A stretch of DNA of 64,000 nt, taken from assembly GCF_026262505.1 (NCBI RefSeq), contig NC_067203.1:22177411-22241410 (forward strand). The letters are read 5' to 3'. Made by a program: the position numbers and the translations under genes. Each line of letters opens with the position of its first letter. Position 1 is the first letter of the stretch. The DNA is from Trichomonas vaginalis G3 (lineage: Eukaryota; Parabasalia; Trichomonadida; Trichomonadidae). Of this stretch, positions 18,519 through 28,361 are shown piece after piece. Below the pieces are notes generated by a model. It was not told the DNA's origin. It did not search any database and was given only the letters and a program-made list of their open reading frames with translations.

Positions 18519-20417
18519 ATGTATACCCATGAATATTATCCAAGGGAATACAACAAATTACGAAATATTTACAAATACCATATCGATTCATACATTGCAT
18601 TGTACCAGCTAAAAACTGAAAAAGAAGAAGAATTAAGGTCAATTTACAAAATGATCAAAACAGGATTGATTGATTCAAATAAATATCCCCCCACAAATGC
18701 TATCAAAGACATTTTAGATATCATTCCGTATAATAATCGCTATACAAAGTCATATTTATTTCTTGCCAAACTCGTATCTGATGATTACCATGTTACTGAT
18801 GTCATCAATGTTGAACCTATTTCAAACTTCCTGTTTTATAAAGAATACGGAATTAAATTAAACAAATCTTTTGATTTCGAAAAAATTAAAACTGAAAGTC
18901 TCGATATTCATACAGTTTATAAAGCAATTATGTATAATGACAAAGAAAGTTTCATCACATTCACTGAAAGAGATGGATTTGATAAAAATCAAAAACTTAA
19001 ATGCAAATTATATCCATATTCTGAAGAAGGATATTCATTACTTGAATTATGCTGTTACTATGGAGCTATTGATTGTTTCAAGTTCTTAATAACGAAATTT
19101 GACTCAGAAATAACCGAAAAATGTCTAGAATTATCATTTTTAGGCAGAAATCAAGAGATCATGAGTGAATGTTTGAAACATCAAGAACCAGATGAAGAAT
19201 GCATGAAATATGCAATTATTTCACACAACATTGATTTTGTTACATTCTTGATGAATGAGTACAATATAGATATCGATTTATATTGGTGTGGACTTTACAA
19301 TAATCTTGAATCCTTTTTAGTTTGTTTGAATCAAACTGATGATATAACCAAATGCTTTGTTTATTCACCTATTTTTAATATTCCATCCTTTTTGGAATAC
19401 TTCCTTTCACATGGTGAGAATGTCAAGCAACAAGATGAATATGGAAAAACAGCTCTTCATATTGCAGCAATGAAAAATAGTAAAGAAAATGCTGAAATTC
19501 TTATTTCGCATGGTGCAAATATCAATGAAAAAGATAAATATGAAAAAACCGCACTTCATATTGCAACATATAATAATAGTAAAGAAACTGCAGAAGTTCT
19601 TATTTTACATGGTGCAAATATCAATGAAAATAATAAAAATGGAGAAATCGCACTTCATATTGCAGCAATGAATAATAGTAAAGAAACCGCTGAACTTCTT
19701 ATATCACATGGTGCAAATATCAATGAAAAAGATGAATATGGTGAAACTGTACTTCATAATGCAGTACATTATAATAGTAAAGAAACCGCTGAACTTCTTA
19801 TTTTACATGGTGCAAATATCAATGAAAATAATAAAAATGGAGAAATCGCACTTCATATTGCAGCAATGAATAATAGTAAAGAAACCGCTGAACTTCTTAT
19901 TTTACATGGTGCAAATATCAATGAAAAAGATGAATATGGTGAAACTGTACTTCATAATGCAGTACATTATAATAGTAAAGAAACTGCTGAAGTTCTTATT
20001 TTACATGGTGCAAATATCAATGAAAAATATCAAGATGGAAAAACCGCACTTCGCATTGCAGCAAAGAAAAATAGTAAAGAAATCGTTGAATTTCTTATTT
20101 CACATGGTGCAAATATCAATGAAAAATATCAAGATGGGAATACCGCACTTCACATTGCAGCAATGAAAAATAGTAAAGAAATCGTTGAACTTCTTATTTC
20201 ACATGGTGCAAATATCAATGAACAAGATCAATATGGAAAAACCGCACTTCATATTGCAGCAATGAAAAATAGTAAAGAAATTGCTGAACTTCTTATTTCA
20301 CATGGTGCAAATATCAATGAACAAGATCAATATGGAGAAACCGCACTTCATATTGCAACATATTATAATAGTAAAGAAACTGCAGAACTTCTTATTTCAC
20401 ATAGTACGAAAAAATAA
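18519..20417 (+). CDS. Trichomonad ankyrin-repeat protein with DUF3447-type N-terminus
   Basis: 632 residues. Residues 1-~300 are the divergent helical N-terminal region common in trichomonad ankyrin proteins (DUF3447-like). Residues ~305-632 are about ten 33-residue ankyrin repeats of the type KTALHIAAMKNSKETAELLISHGANINEKD. The repeats are very similar in DNA; a two-repeat block (~198 bp) at about 19622-19819 recurs at 19820-20017 almost unchanged. The last repeat ends after SHSTKK. It presumably acts in protein binding in the cytosol; the partner is unknown. No clear initiator is seen before the ATG. Confidence 0.88.
   Translation: MYTHEYYPREYNKLRNIYKYHIDSYIALYQLKTEKEEELRSIYKMIKTGLIDSNKYPPTNAIKDILDIIPYNNRYTKSYLFLAKLVSDDYHVTDVINVEPISNFLFYKEYGIKLNKSFDFEKIKTESLDIHTVYKAIMYNDKESFITFTERDGFDKNQKLKCKLYPYSEEGYSLLELCCYYGAIDCFKFLITKFDSEITEKCLELSFLGRNQEIMSECLKHQEPDEECMKYAIISHNIDFVTFLMNEYNIDIDLYWCGLYNNLESFLVCLNQTDDITKCFVYSPIFNIPSFLEYFLSHGENVKQQDEYGKTALHIAAMKNSKENAEILISHGANINEKDKYEKTALHIATYNNSKETAEVLILHGANINENNKNGEIALHIAAMNNSKETAELLISHGANINEKDEYGETVLHNAVHYNSKETAELLILHGANINENNKNGEIALHIAAMNNSKETAELLILHGANINEKDEYGETVLHNAVHYNSKETAEVLILHGANINEKYQDGKTALRIAAKKNSKEIVEFLISHGANINEKYQDGNTALHIAAMKNSKEIVELLISHGANINEQDQYGKTALHIAAMKNSKEIAELLISHGANINEQDQYGETALHIATYYNSKETAELLISHSTKK
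19622..20017 (+). repeat. Recent tandem duplication of a two-ankyrin block
   Basis: Two ~198-bp blocks, each two ankyrin repeats (NGEIALHIAAMNNSKE then GETVLHNAVHYNSKE), nearly identical at the nucleotide level. Confidence 0.75.
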
Positions 20418-21235
20418 TGTTCTTTCATAAGATATTCTTTATTTTTCTGATTTTTTCGAAGAAGATTTTCATTAGAAAGTAAAACAATCATTTTCCCATA
20501 TTTTTTTTTCACTTGAGCTTGTTAAATGTAATGAGTTATATATTCATGATATTATGAAGTATAACGCATTATATTCTTATGCATTTAGTAATAATCATGT
20601 CTATAGAAACAATTAAGATTCGAATGAAAATGTATTATTTATAATAATAATTCCAAATTTTAGTCAAATTTCAGAATCTTTTTCTATAATTAATATATAT
20701 GTTTACATCCCCATAGTTGCTTAATTAGGAATTCTGTTAAAATCATTTAAGAGAATCAAAATTTCGATTTTTAGTATGACATTTTGGCATCTGAATTATA
20801 AGTATTATCGTGATTATATTAAACAAAGTTATGGACGAATAATTCAGAATGGAACCAACATTGCTGATTCATATAGCTATTATGCTGATAGAATAATTAT
20901 GAGCTTCCAGTTTTTACTTTCGCTTGTATCGCAGGAAGTATAAAAACGCTCAGTTGTTGTGAAAATAAGACGAATGTCACTTTTCATAAATTATTCTTTA
21001 TTTTGCATTTCTGTACATACAATTTTTACAATATATCTTTTATATTTCCACAAGAAAATTAACAATTTTATATACTTTTTTTACGGGCGCTTTAGCGCCC
21101 AAAAAGTATATAAAATTGGAATTATCTTGATTATGATTATTTTTGCTTATAATGCCGAACAGCATTTGAATCAAAAATAATCATAGTATAGATAATTTAC
21201 ATTTTTTTGATGATTTTTTTATCAAAAAGTGACAA
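20418..21235. other. Host intergenic DNA with a GC-rich hairpin and a doubtful small frame
   Basis: Holds the hairpin at 21063-21118. A 55-codon frame at 20776-20943 (+) has no promoter or homology that I can see. The rest is AT-rich. Confidence 0.5.
21063..21118. repeat. Long inverted repeat with GC core
   Basis: Outer arms of 18 bp (caattttatatacttttt and its complement) enclose gggcgc-ttta-gcgccc, with a 4-nt bulge (ttac) on the left. The core has the same layout as the mini-hairpins in Maverick copy A. It could be a small mobile palindrome, a transposon footprint or an RNA hairpin. Confidence 0.75.
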
Positions 21236-22861
21236 ATGGAATCATCTCTCAATGTTTGGCCTTCGTGTAAAAGGATTTATGAAGAGATGATCGTTCCTTT
21301 AAATATAACAATATCTCCTTATGACGACAGAATTACTCCCATTAACATTCCTTCATCAGAAAAACATCAATGTTCAAAATGCTCGGCATTTTTATCGGAT
21401 ATTTTCACTCATAAAGATGGAAAATTTATATGTCCATTTTGCGGCACTGTTTCTGAGTTTTTAGTTGAAGATCAATTTAAAATTCAAGATTATGGTATTC
21501 AAGATTCACCACACTCATTAAATTTCAATATATGCTTTGTCTATGATCTCAGATGCAAGAATGAATTCATCCAAATTTCGGAATGCTATTTAAAAATTGC
21601 TTTACAAGCATTACTACCAGGATTGAAGTTCGCCTTTATATTGTTACATGGGAACTTTCTTTCTTTTCTTAAAATATATCACGGAAAATGCATTTCATTT
21701 GATTTTTCTTTAGACTGTAGATTTTTCGAACTTGCATCATTAGATTTCCTTCTAAATCAGAGCGATAATATCGATCCCATTATCAATTATATTTCTGGGA
21801 TGAAAAATATTGAAAATTCTGAAAATTTCGTTCATTTCGAAGAAATTTTTAAGCCAGTACCAAAAGATAAGTTTATTCATTTTATTGTCTTTACAAATCT
21901 TTGTGAAAAATTCTCAAGAAGTCATAATATCTCTTTTGACTTAATTTCCCCATCAAAAATTAAAAAATCAGTACACATAGATGGGCTTGCTATCTCTCAA
22001 CTAAATGTTGAGGACATTGGCCTTCAAATTCAAGCTTTAGTCCAAAGATTAGAATTTAATAATTTTGCTTTAAATGCTCACACTCATATCTTGACTCCTC
22101 CTCTAATAGAAGTTACTCCACAGTCAGTTAAGCGATCTTCTTTGAGGAAAGGAACAAGTTTTACATTTAATATTTCATTATCAAAAACTACGACCAATTT
22201 TACAGAATTCCCTATTCAAATAATCTGTGAATACGATGTGCCAATCGGATGGAATCGCTGCATCCACAAAATCTACGTTTCTTCAAGGTTATTCAGATCA
22301 TCTTCTGATTTTTACTCAATTTTATCTTCTGCGAGGCCAGAATACACTGCATATAATTTCCTCAACCAAGAGAACCTCCAGAAGCTCTTTAATTTGTACA
22401 ATTCCAAAATTGTAAATTCTCTTCCAGGAGAGAACATAATTGACCCTTTCTTTACTCTTCTTCCTTCCATGAGGTGGTACATTCGTTTCTTTTTGTTCGG
22501 CCAAAAAAATCGGTACCATTCTGCAATAACAAGTCCAAATAACTTAATTGCAGTTCACTTTCCACAGATATCGTTTTGGTCGGACGAAAATACGGTTTCT
22601 TCTGAAATTGTTGACTCTATTTCATTTACAGAGGAAATTGTAGGAAAACCAGCAATAATTGTAGTTGATCATGACTATAAGATTGAGATATATTCTAATA
22701 CAACCATAAATCCTCAATCTGGCGTTGATAATTACATTCAAGAGAAAATCATCTCAAGATTCCCTGTTCCAAGGTTGACAATTAGCCCAATGGAGAAATT
22801 CGGAAAGTTTATTATTCCAGAAGAAAAATTGGCTGAGTTAGTCCCTAATCTTTTCAAATAA
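21236..22861 (+). CDS. Sec23-like COPII coat protein, short and divergent
   Basis: 541 residues against about 750 for typical Sec23. The N-terminus carries the Sec23 hallmark NVWPS followed by IVPLNITISPYDDR, then a zinc finger with C46/C49 and C66/C69 (CSKC..CPFC). A degenerate trunk-like alpha/beta region, a beta-sandwich and a helical part follow; the C-terminal gelsolin-like part is weak. Known: Sec23 is the GTPase-activating coat subunit at ER exit sites. The start lies behind TCAAAAAGTGACAAATG, close to the leader of the bromodomain gene at 49279. A Sec24-type paralogue cannot be excluded. Confidence 0.7.
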   Translation: MESSLNVWPSCKRIYEEMIVPLNITISPYDDRITPINIPSSEKHQCSKCSAFLSDIFTHKDGKFICPFCGTVSEFLVEDQFKIQDYGIQDSPHSLNFNICFVYDLRCKNEFIQISECYLKIALQALLPGLKFAFILLHGNFLSFLKIYHGKCISFDFSLDCRFFELASLDFLLNQSDNIDPIINYISGMKNIENSENFVHFEEIFKPVPKDKFIHFIVFTNLCEKFSRSHNISFDLISPSKIKKSVHIDGLAISQLNVEDIGLQIQALVQRLEFNNFALNAHTHILTPPLIEVTPQSVKRSSLRKGTSFTFNISLSKTTTNFTEFPIQIICEYDVPIGWNRCIHKIYVSSRLFRSSSDFYSILSSARPEYTAYNFLNQENLQKLFNLYNSKIVNSLPGENIIDPFFTLLPSMRWYIRFFLFGQKNRYHSAITSPNNLIAVHFPQISFWSDENTVSSEIVDSISFTEEIVGKPAIIVVDHDYKIEIYSNTTINPQSGVDNYIQEKIISRFPVPRLTISPMEKFGKFIIPEEKLAELVPNLFK

Positions 22862-23194
22862 TAATAAAACATTTTGTTTGTTAGCGTTTTTTCAAATAGA
22901 AACATAGTTTTTATATCCTATATGACATATTTATTCACAAAATACCAAAATAATTCTTAATTATTTTGAGATAATTTTTTTATTCAATAGGAATAAAAGA
23001 AAATTTGATTCACACAGATACAAGAAATACCATTCTTATTGGATGGCTCAAAAATCCAATTCAAGATAAATTTATGAAAGGATATTAATATTTTTATGAA
23101 GGCAACATCATTGAACACAAACTAAAGACGAAATCCTTAGAAAATGCAGGTCATATTTTGTTTTTTTATAAAAAATTTAAAAAAATAATTTTAA
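22862..23194. other. Host intergenic DNA left of Maverick copy B
   Basis: AT-rich, no gene seen. Removing copy B and one target duplication would put the Sec23-like stop about 0.36 kb from the convergent gene that ends at 44231. Confidence 0.6.
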
Positions 23195-23200
23195 ATTAGA
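23195..23200. other. Target-site duplication, left (attaga)
   Basis: Identical to 44197-44202. A 5-6 bp duplication is the known size for Maverick integration. Confidence 0.9.
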
Positions 23201-23528
23201 AGTAGTATATGAGTGCGGGTTATGTGACTTTTTTTGAAAATGTAAGAATTCATACAATATTGAACGATTTTGTATCATTTTTTCTAACATATGAAGTAAA
23301 AAATGTATGATTCTTACGGTTTTTATTCTTACGTTTTTGAATAAATCAAGATTTAAAAATATTCAAAATTGTAAGACATTTACACTCAGCTCATATATAA
23401 TGAAATGAAATGAAATGAAATAACATTAATTTTTTAAAGAAGCCATATATAGATGATGTCAGATATTCCACGATTAATTAATTATTTTTGAAGAACTGAA
23501 TGGAATCAATGGAGTCATAATCAAAGAC
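23201..23528 (+). repeat. Left terminal inverted repeat of copy B
   Basis: 328 bp matching 43884-44196 in inverse orientation. It differs mainly by a ~15-bp tandem duplication (ttcttacggttttta area). The inner ~90 bp contain fragments of the terminal gene seen intact in copy A (15879-16463), joined by attatttttgaagaactga. Confidence 0.93.
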
Positions 23529-23583
23529 ATTAAAAATTCAATGTCATACATTTTTGAATAATTTATTTTTTATTTTGTATAAA

Positions 23584-24690
23584 ATGAGTGTCAAAACTAA
23601 CAACGTTAAAAAATTAGGATTCACAAATGAGGAAATAAAGGATATATTAGAGGAGGCGGGTTATGAGGTTGATAAATATTATTTAGGAAATTGTCAAAAA
23701 TTCGCGGAGTTTTTAAATGAGTTTGGTTATGATGGAAAAATGAATAAAGATGATGTTATAAATTTCTTATATCCCACATCTAAAAAAGAAAAACCTAAAG
23801 AACCTGATGTTTTCCCTGAATATTATGAAGAACGGATTAAAGATGATGAATATAATGAAATTGAAAGACTGGAAAAAATAAGAGATGAAATAGATGAAAA
23901 AATTAAGGAATTAAGAGAAGTTGAAAAACATAATGAAAATGAAGTAGAGGGTTTAATGAATATCCCAGCTTCAGAATCAGAAGTTCAGAAATCTCATGAA
24001 GAAAGATATAAAAATTATGTCTCAGAATCAACACAAAATTTATTAGATGGTGAAATAGACGAAACACTTTCGGAAGAAGGTACTAAATTTATTCGTAAAC
24101 ATAAGTTACAATTTATTGATAATGAAGAATACCCTTGTATCCTACTTTCACCACCTTTAGATTCCAAAAAATTCAAAAAAGCTCTTAAAAACGTGACGTA
24201 TGCAACTAATACGATTAAGAAAGAAGATCATGATATTTACACAAATTATTATTTAAATAAATGCACGGGTGTTGATAAAGTTTTTGATTTATTAGATAAA
24301 ATATCAAAAGAAACCATTGGAACCTATAAAATTTTGTGTGATTGTGGTTTCATTATTGAAGATACTAATAATGTTTCATATGAAAGAACAGCACCGAAGG
24401 AAGACGAAGTGGAAAGGTCTATACCATTCGTTATTAAGAACATAAAAGATATGAAAACGTATAAGCATTATATTTATTCATTTATTTCAGAAAAAATGGA
24501 AGCAACCCATAAAACATCTTCTCATCATTTTATAGCTATTCATACATTCCTTTTCAAAGTTGTAAAATTAAATAAGACAGGAATTAGATTTAATGTATCA
24601 GGGTACACATTCTTGAGTAAATTAAAATGTATTCGTCACATCGCGGATGATAAAAATTTATGTATTCTTAATTCATTTTATGGGCTTTAA
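23584..24690 (+). CDS. Conserved Maverick protein upstream of PolB (368 residues)
   Basis: The start at 23584 (MSVKTNNVKKLGF) is chosen over the ATG at 23554, because the TTTTTTATTTTGTATAAAATG promoter block overlaps the longer version. Residues ~1-65 form a small helical domain (GFTNEEIKDILEEAGYEVDK, then NEFGYDGKMNKDD). Residues ~95-130 are a Glu/Lys-rich coiled coil (IERLEKIRDEIDEKIKEL). The C-terminal ~200 residues are conserved in copy A (2-598). No family is recognised. It lies 49 bp before PolB on the same strand, so a terminal-protein or replication-accessory role is a reasonable guess only. Confidence 0.8.
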   Translation: MSVKTNNVKKLGFTNEEIKDILEEAGYEVDKYYLGNCQKFAEFLNEFGYDGKMNKDDVINFLYPTSKKEKPKEPDVFPEYYEERIKDDEYNEIERLEKIRDEIDEKIKELREVEKHNENEVEGLMNIPASESEVQKSHEERYKNYVSESTQNLLDGEIDETLSEEGTKFIRKHKLQFIDNEEYPCILLSPPLDSKKFKKALKNVTYATNTIKKEDHDIYTNYYLNKCTGVDKVFDLLDKISKETIGTYKILCDCGFIIEDTNNVSYERTAPKEDEVERSIPFVIKNIKDMKTYKHYIYSFISEKMEATHKTSSHHFIAIHTFLFKVVKLNKTGIRFNVSGYTFLSKLKCIRHIADDKNLCILNSFYGL

Positions 24691-24739
24691 AAAATAAAGT
24701 TTATTTTTATTTATTTTTTGATATTTTTTTCTTACATAA

Positions 24740-27700
24740 ATGAACAAAAACGGAACAGCTAAAATGAATGATAATCAAATTAGAGCAGAAGGTAGAAGGT
24801 TATTTAAACGCTTCTATAACATTCCTGATGGTGTTAATCCTAAAACTCGTAGAAGCTATTTAAATGAAGCAATAGATGCATATGACGGGTTTGACATTTC
24901 ATCAGAAAGTGAGAGATTAGCGAGAATGTTAAATGTTAATATTGATTTCTATTATTGTGATCCTCAACCAGAAGACGTGGACATAAATAAGGTAGACTTT
25001 CCATTAGTGGAATCAATAATGATAGATCCAGAATTTGAAACAGTAAATATTTTATTAACACAGAGTCCATGTGGAAAACTTCACGCTGACAGAATAACAG
25101 ACGTTGAAGCACTCACCGGCTATAAAGTTTGTCCATATTGTAAAGAAGAAGTTTATTCTATCCGTGATGATCCAGAAAGGAAAAACCAAAGAAGATTTTT
25201 AAAGCATTGTGAGAAATGTAAAGAAAACAATGGAAGATTAATTCAAGATGTTCAGTTGCAAAAGACACAGCAACCATATGCACCACATATTACGAAACAG
25301 AAGATATATCAGTGGTTATTAGCTCACAATTTGCAGAAATATTATAAACCGACAAGATATTATATTACTTTTGACTTTGAAACATTAGAGACTAAAGAAG
25401 AATTACAACTTTCTGAGTGTGCAACTTTGAACGCTTACTTAAAACCATTCATGGTATCATCAACGGTTAAATTAAACGATAAAACATATACGAGGAATTT
25501 TTGCTTAACTTCGAGTGATTCTTTTATTTCTGATTGGATTGAGTTTTTATTTTCAACCTGTTCATTAGTTGCTAAATCAAATATTGAACAATATGAAGAA
25601 TTATTGAAGTCGCAAACGGCGGGGACTTTGTCCCATACATTAAATGAAAAACAGAAGGAAGCATTTAAAGAACTTCTAGATGAGGAATTCAATAAAGTGA
25701 ATATCATAGGTTTTAATTCGGGAAAGTTTGATTTAAATTTAATTCTTCATGATTTAAACACTGCAAAATGGAAAATAAAATCAATGCTGGGTTCATCTTC
25801 ACAATTTAAGCAAATCATTGTAAAGAAAACAAACGTTCCATATGAATTGAGATTTATTGACATCAGAAATTATATAGCGGGTGGGACATTAGATCAATTC
25901 ACTCAAGATTTCGGAAACAATAAATCACGTGTTAAATCCTTTTTCCCTTATCAATTCATCACATGGGAGAATTACGAAGAAGAATTATATAAAGTGGAAC
26001 CATTCACGAAAGATTCATTTTATTCAGCATTAACCCAAGAAACTATATCAGATAGTGATTATCAAATATATCTCAATGATGCTAAAAATTTTAAGAATAG
26101 ATTAGAATATTTTATTCATTATTGCAATAAAGATGTTGAAATTATGATTGACCCAATCGATAAAATTATTGAAGAAACATTTGTTTATAAAATTGACACG
26201 CTTCATAATCTTTCTTTATCATCGAATGCTTCAATGATTCGTTACGCTTTAGCATATAAAGACTTTAATCCTAATGAAAAATATCCTGAGGAAGAGATAG
26301 AATCAAGTTTTGAATTAACGAAAAAGTATTGGAAATATAAAATTGAATCATATAAGAAACAAGATGAAAAAGCAGAAAGAGATACTAAAAATAATGTTTC
26401 AATGGATGATTTTCAATACTATCACGATTTAATCCTTTCATCTAAATGCAAAATGTGTGGTAAAGCGTTTACATATGCAAATAAACCAACATTAGATAGA
26501 ATCGATAATGAAAAACCACATACCAAAGAAAATTGTCAGTTAATGTGTTGTTATTGCAATGTCGTAAAATCAAATAAAGATGAAGATGTTCAACGTTTAA
26601 GAATCAATTTAAGAAATTATGCATTAAAAAATAATTTACCAATGACTTTAGATTCAGTTGAAGCTTATCACATTCTCCGTAATGGAATTACTGGTGGTCT
26701 ATCAAATGTTCAACATAGAGTAAATCTTAAAGGAATCACGCACATTAATAAACTTGCATATAATCCAGAAACTAAAACTGTATCAAATGAGGACACCACC
26801 AACATTATGACTCATTTCGTTGGTGTTGATTTTAATTCATTATATCCTTCATCATTTTCATCTAATCCTCATGATTTCATTCAATATACTGACCATAAAA
26901 TGTATATGCCGGGAAGATTAAATGGTGTTATCATTTGTGATACAGCAACAAAGAAAGCAAAAGCATTAGGAATTATTAGAAAGAAAAATACTTTATTCGT
27001 GGCTGAAGTAAAGGGTCACATTGATGAAAAATACATTAATGATTACATAAACTTTTTACCGATAATAAGAAACTTAGATATTATCACAGATGAAAAAACA
27101 ATTGGCAGTTTTATGTATAATTACATGAAATCAAACAATCTACCAGTTGACCAGAAACAGAGAAAATTAACTCAGTTAGCATCAACACACAACCAATATC
27201 AACCATTTTCTTTTTATTATCTTTGGTATCTAATAGACAGATTTCATTTTATCATCGATGATATTCAATCAATTTTAACATTTACGAAAAACACTTGTTT
27301 TAATGAATTTGCGAATGAATTTATGAACGAAAGACAAAAGGCTGAATTAGAAGGAAATAAAGGAAAAAGTTTATTTTGCAAGATTTCGCTTAATGGATCA
27401 TATGGTTACGATGCAATGAATACACAAAATTACACAAAGACTAAAATAATGAATGCACAGAAGGCACGCGTTGCATGTATGTCAAATAAGTTTAAAAACA
27501 TAAGAGAAATAGGTGAAGATACATATCAAATGATGCTCAAAGATAGATTTTATAGATGTGAAACATGTTTACAAGAGGCATTCTTTACTTTAGATAATGC
27601 TAAATACTGGTATTTGGTTTTCATTTATGATTTTATGTATAAATGCATGAATGTTAATCGTTTTCATTTCATTGAAGGTGATACTGATTCATCTTATTGG

Positions 27701-28207
27701 GCAATCGCTGGTGATCCAAATCTTCCTAACACTCAAGCATTTCAGGCGATTGTAACCGATAAACAATTTTATGATAAAAACATTTACAAATTCGCACCAT
27801 TTGATTTCTTCTGTTTTGATGAGAAATTTAAACCTAAATTAAAGAATAAAGCTGAAGAAAAAGCACATGAGAAGAAATTATTGGGTTTAGCAATTGAGAA
27901 ACAAGGTGATAACATGGTTGCTTTATGCCCTAAGTGTTATACATCATTCAACGGTTCAATTGATGGAAGTGATTTTAAAAAGATTGCACAAAAAATGAAA
28001 GGAGTTAGTTTACGACAAAATAAACAATTAACACCTAAAAATTATTTGGATATAATAAATGATAAAGTGATATTTGATGGTCAGAATATTAATTTACAAC
28101 TTAAAAACGGGTCAATGACTCGCTTAACAATCGGTAAGACTGCATTAACAGGAGCACACACTAAGGCTGTATGTTGTGAAAATGGATGTTGTATGCCATT
28201 TATTTAA
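24740..28207 (+). CDS. polB: Protein-primed family B DNA polymerase with HNH-like module
   Basis: 1155 residues, intact. N-terminal zinc-finger-like C131/C134...H156/C157/C160. Exonuclease motifs: D212-F-E214, GFN326 with D331, and Y461xxxD465. Residues ~565-615 hold an HNH-like zinc module: C570/C573, LDRIDN 585-590, HTKEN 594-598, C603/C606-N607. Polymerase motifs: DFNSLYPSS 697-705, KISLNGSYG 881-889 and DTD 981-983. The protein ends in a Cys-rich tail (VCCENGCCMPFI). Known: this family (DNA_pol_B_2) replicates Polintons, adenoviruses and phi29-like phages from a protein primer. The start follows TTTTTTTCTTACATAAATG. The HNH module is also in copy A. Confidence 0.96.
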   Translation: MNKNGTAKMNDNQIRAEGRRLFKRFYNIPDGVNPKTRRSYLNEAIDAYDGFDISSESERLARMLNVNIDFYYCDPQPEDVDINKVDFPLVESIMIDPEFETVNILLTQSPCGKLHADRITDVEALTGYKVCPYCKEEVYSIRDDPERKNQRRFLKHCEKCKENNGRLIQDVQLQKTQQPYAPHITKQKIYQWLLAHNLQKYYKPTRYYITFDFETLETKEELQLSECATLNAYLKPFMVSSTVKLNDKTYTRNFCLTSSDSFISDWIEFLFSTCSLVAKSNIEQYEELLKSQTAGTLSHTLNEKQKEAFKELLDEEFNKVNIIGFNSGKFDLNLILHDLNTAKWKIKSMLGSSSQFKQIIVKKTNVPYELRFIDIRNYIAGGTLDQFTQDFGNNKSRVKSFFPYQFITWENYEEELYKVEPFTKDSFYSALTQETISDSDYQIYLNDAKNFKNRLEYFIHYCNKDVEIMIDPIDKIIEETFVYKIDTLHNLSLSSNASMIRYALAYKDFNPNEKYPEEEIESSFELTKKYWKYKIESYKKQDEKAERDTKNNVSMDDFQYYHDLILSSKCKMCGKAFTYANKPTLDRIDNEKPHTKENCQLMCCYCNVVKSNKDEDVQRLRINLRNYALKNNLPMTLDSVEAYHILRNGITGGLSNVQHRVNLKGITHINKLAYNPETKTVSNEDTTNIMTHFVGVDFNSLYPSSFSSNPHDFIQYTDHKMYMPGRLNGVIICDTATKKAKALGIIRKKNTLFVAEVKGHIDEKYINDYINFLPIIRNLDIITDEKTIGSFMYNYMKSNNLPVDQKQRKLTQLASTHNQYQPFSFYYLWYLIDRFHFIIDDIQSILTFTKNTCFNEFANEFMNERQKAELEGNKGKSLFCKISLNGSYGYDAMNTQNYTKTKIMNAQKARVACMSNKFKNIREIGEDTYQMMLKDRFYRCETCLQEAFFTLDNAKYWYLVFIYDFMYKCMNVNRFHFIEGDTDSSYWAIAGDPNLPNTQAFQAIVTDKQFYDKNIYKFAPFDFFCFDEKFKPKLKNKAEEKAHEKKLLGLAIEKQGDNMVALCPKCYTSFNGSIDGSDFKKIAQKMKGVSLRQNKQLTPKNYLDIINDKVIFDGQNINLQLKNGSMTRLTIGKTALTGAHTKAVCCENGCCMPFI
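25622..25634. repeat. Mini-hairpin gggac-ttt-gtccc in PolB
   Basis: Shared with copy A (1616-1628); a 5-bp stem and 3-nt loop inside coding sequence. Confidence 0.7.
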
Positions 28208-28253
28208 TACAATTTAAAAACGTAGGGGGTTGAGTCATGAATTTTAAATTGTA
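28208..28253. repeat. Stem-loop insertion after PolB, copy B only
   Basis: 12-bp perfect arms tacaatttaaaa / ttttaaattgta enclose 22 nt with a GC-richer centre (cgtagggggttgagtcatg). Copy A reads straight through without it. Confidence 0.8.
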
Positions 28254-28263
28254 TTTTTAATAA

Positions 28264-28338
28264 AATGCCACAGAAGAGACAAAAGGAACTGTTAATAATG
28301 GTTTTGATACTATGATTCAAAGAGGTGGGCACCCTTAA
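28264..28338 (+). other. Short conserved reading frame after PolB, unexplained
   Basis: Same frame as copy A 4206-4280; only synonymous differences are seen. Here the stem-loop insertion (28208-28253) separates it from PolB. Meaning unknown. Confidence 0.35.
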
Positions 28339-28361
28339 ACATTTATTTTATTTTTATATAA

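Noticed and set aside
20776..20943. 55-codon plus-strand frame
   Set aside because: No initiator, homology or second copy; could be chance.
20959..21180. 73-codon frame across the GC hairpin
   Set aside because: Hydrophobic low-complexity translation of AT-rich DNA around a palindrome.
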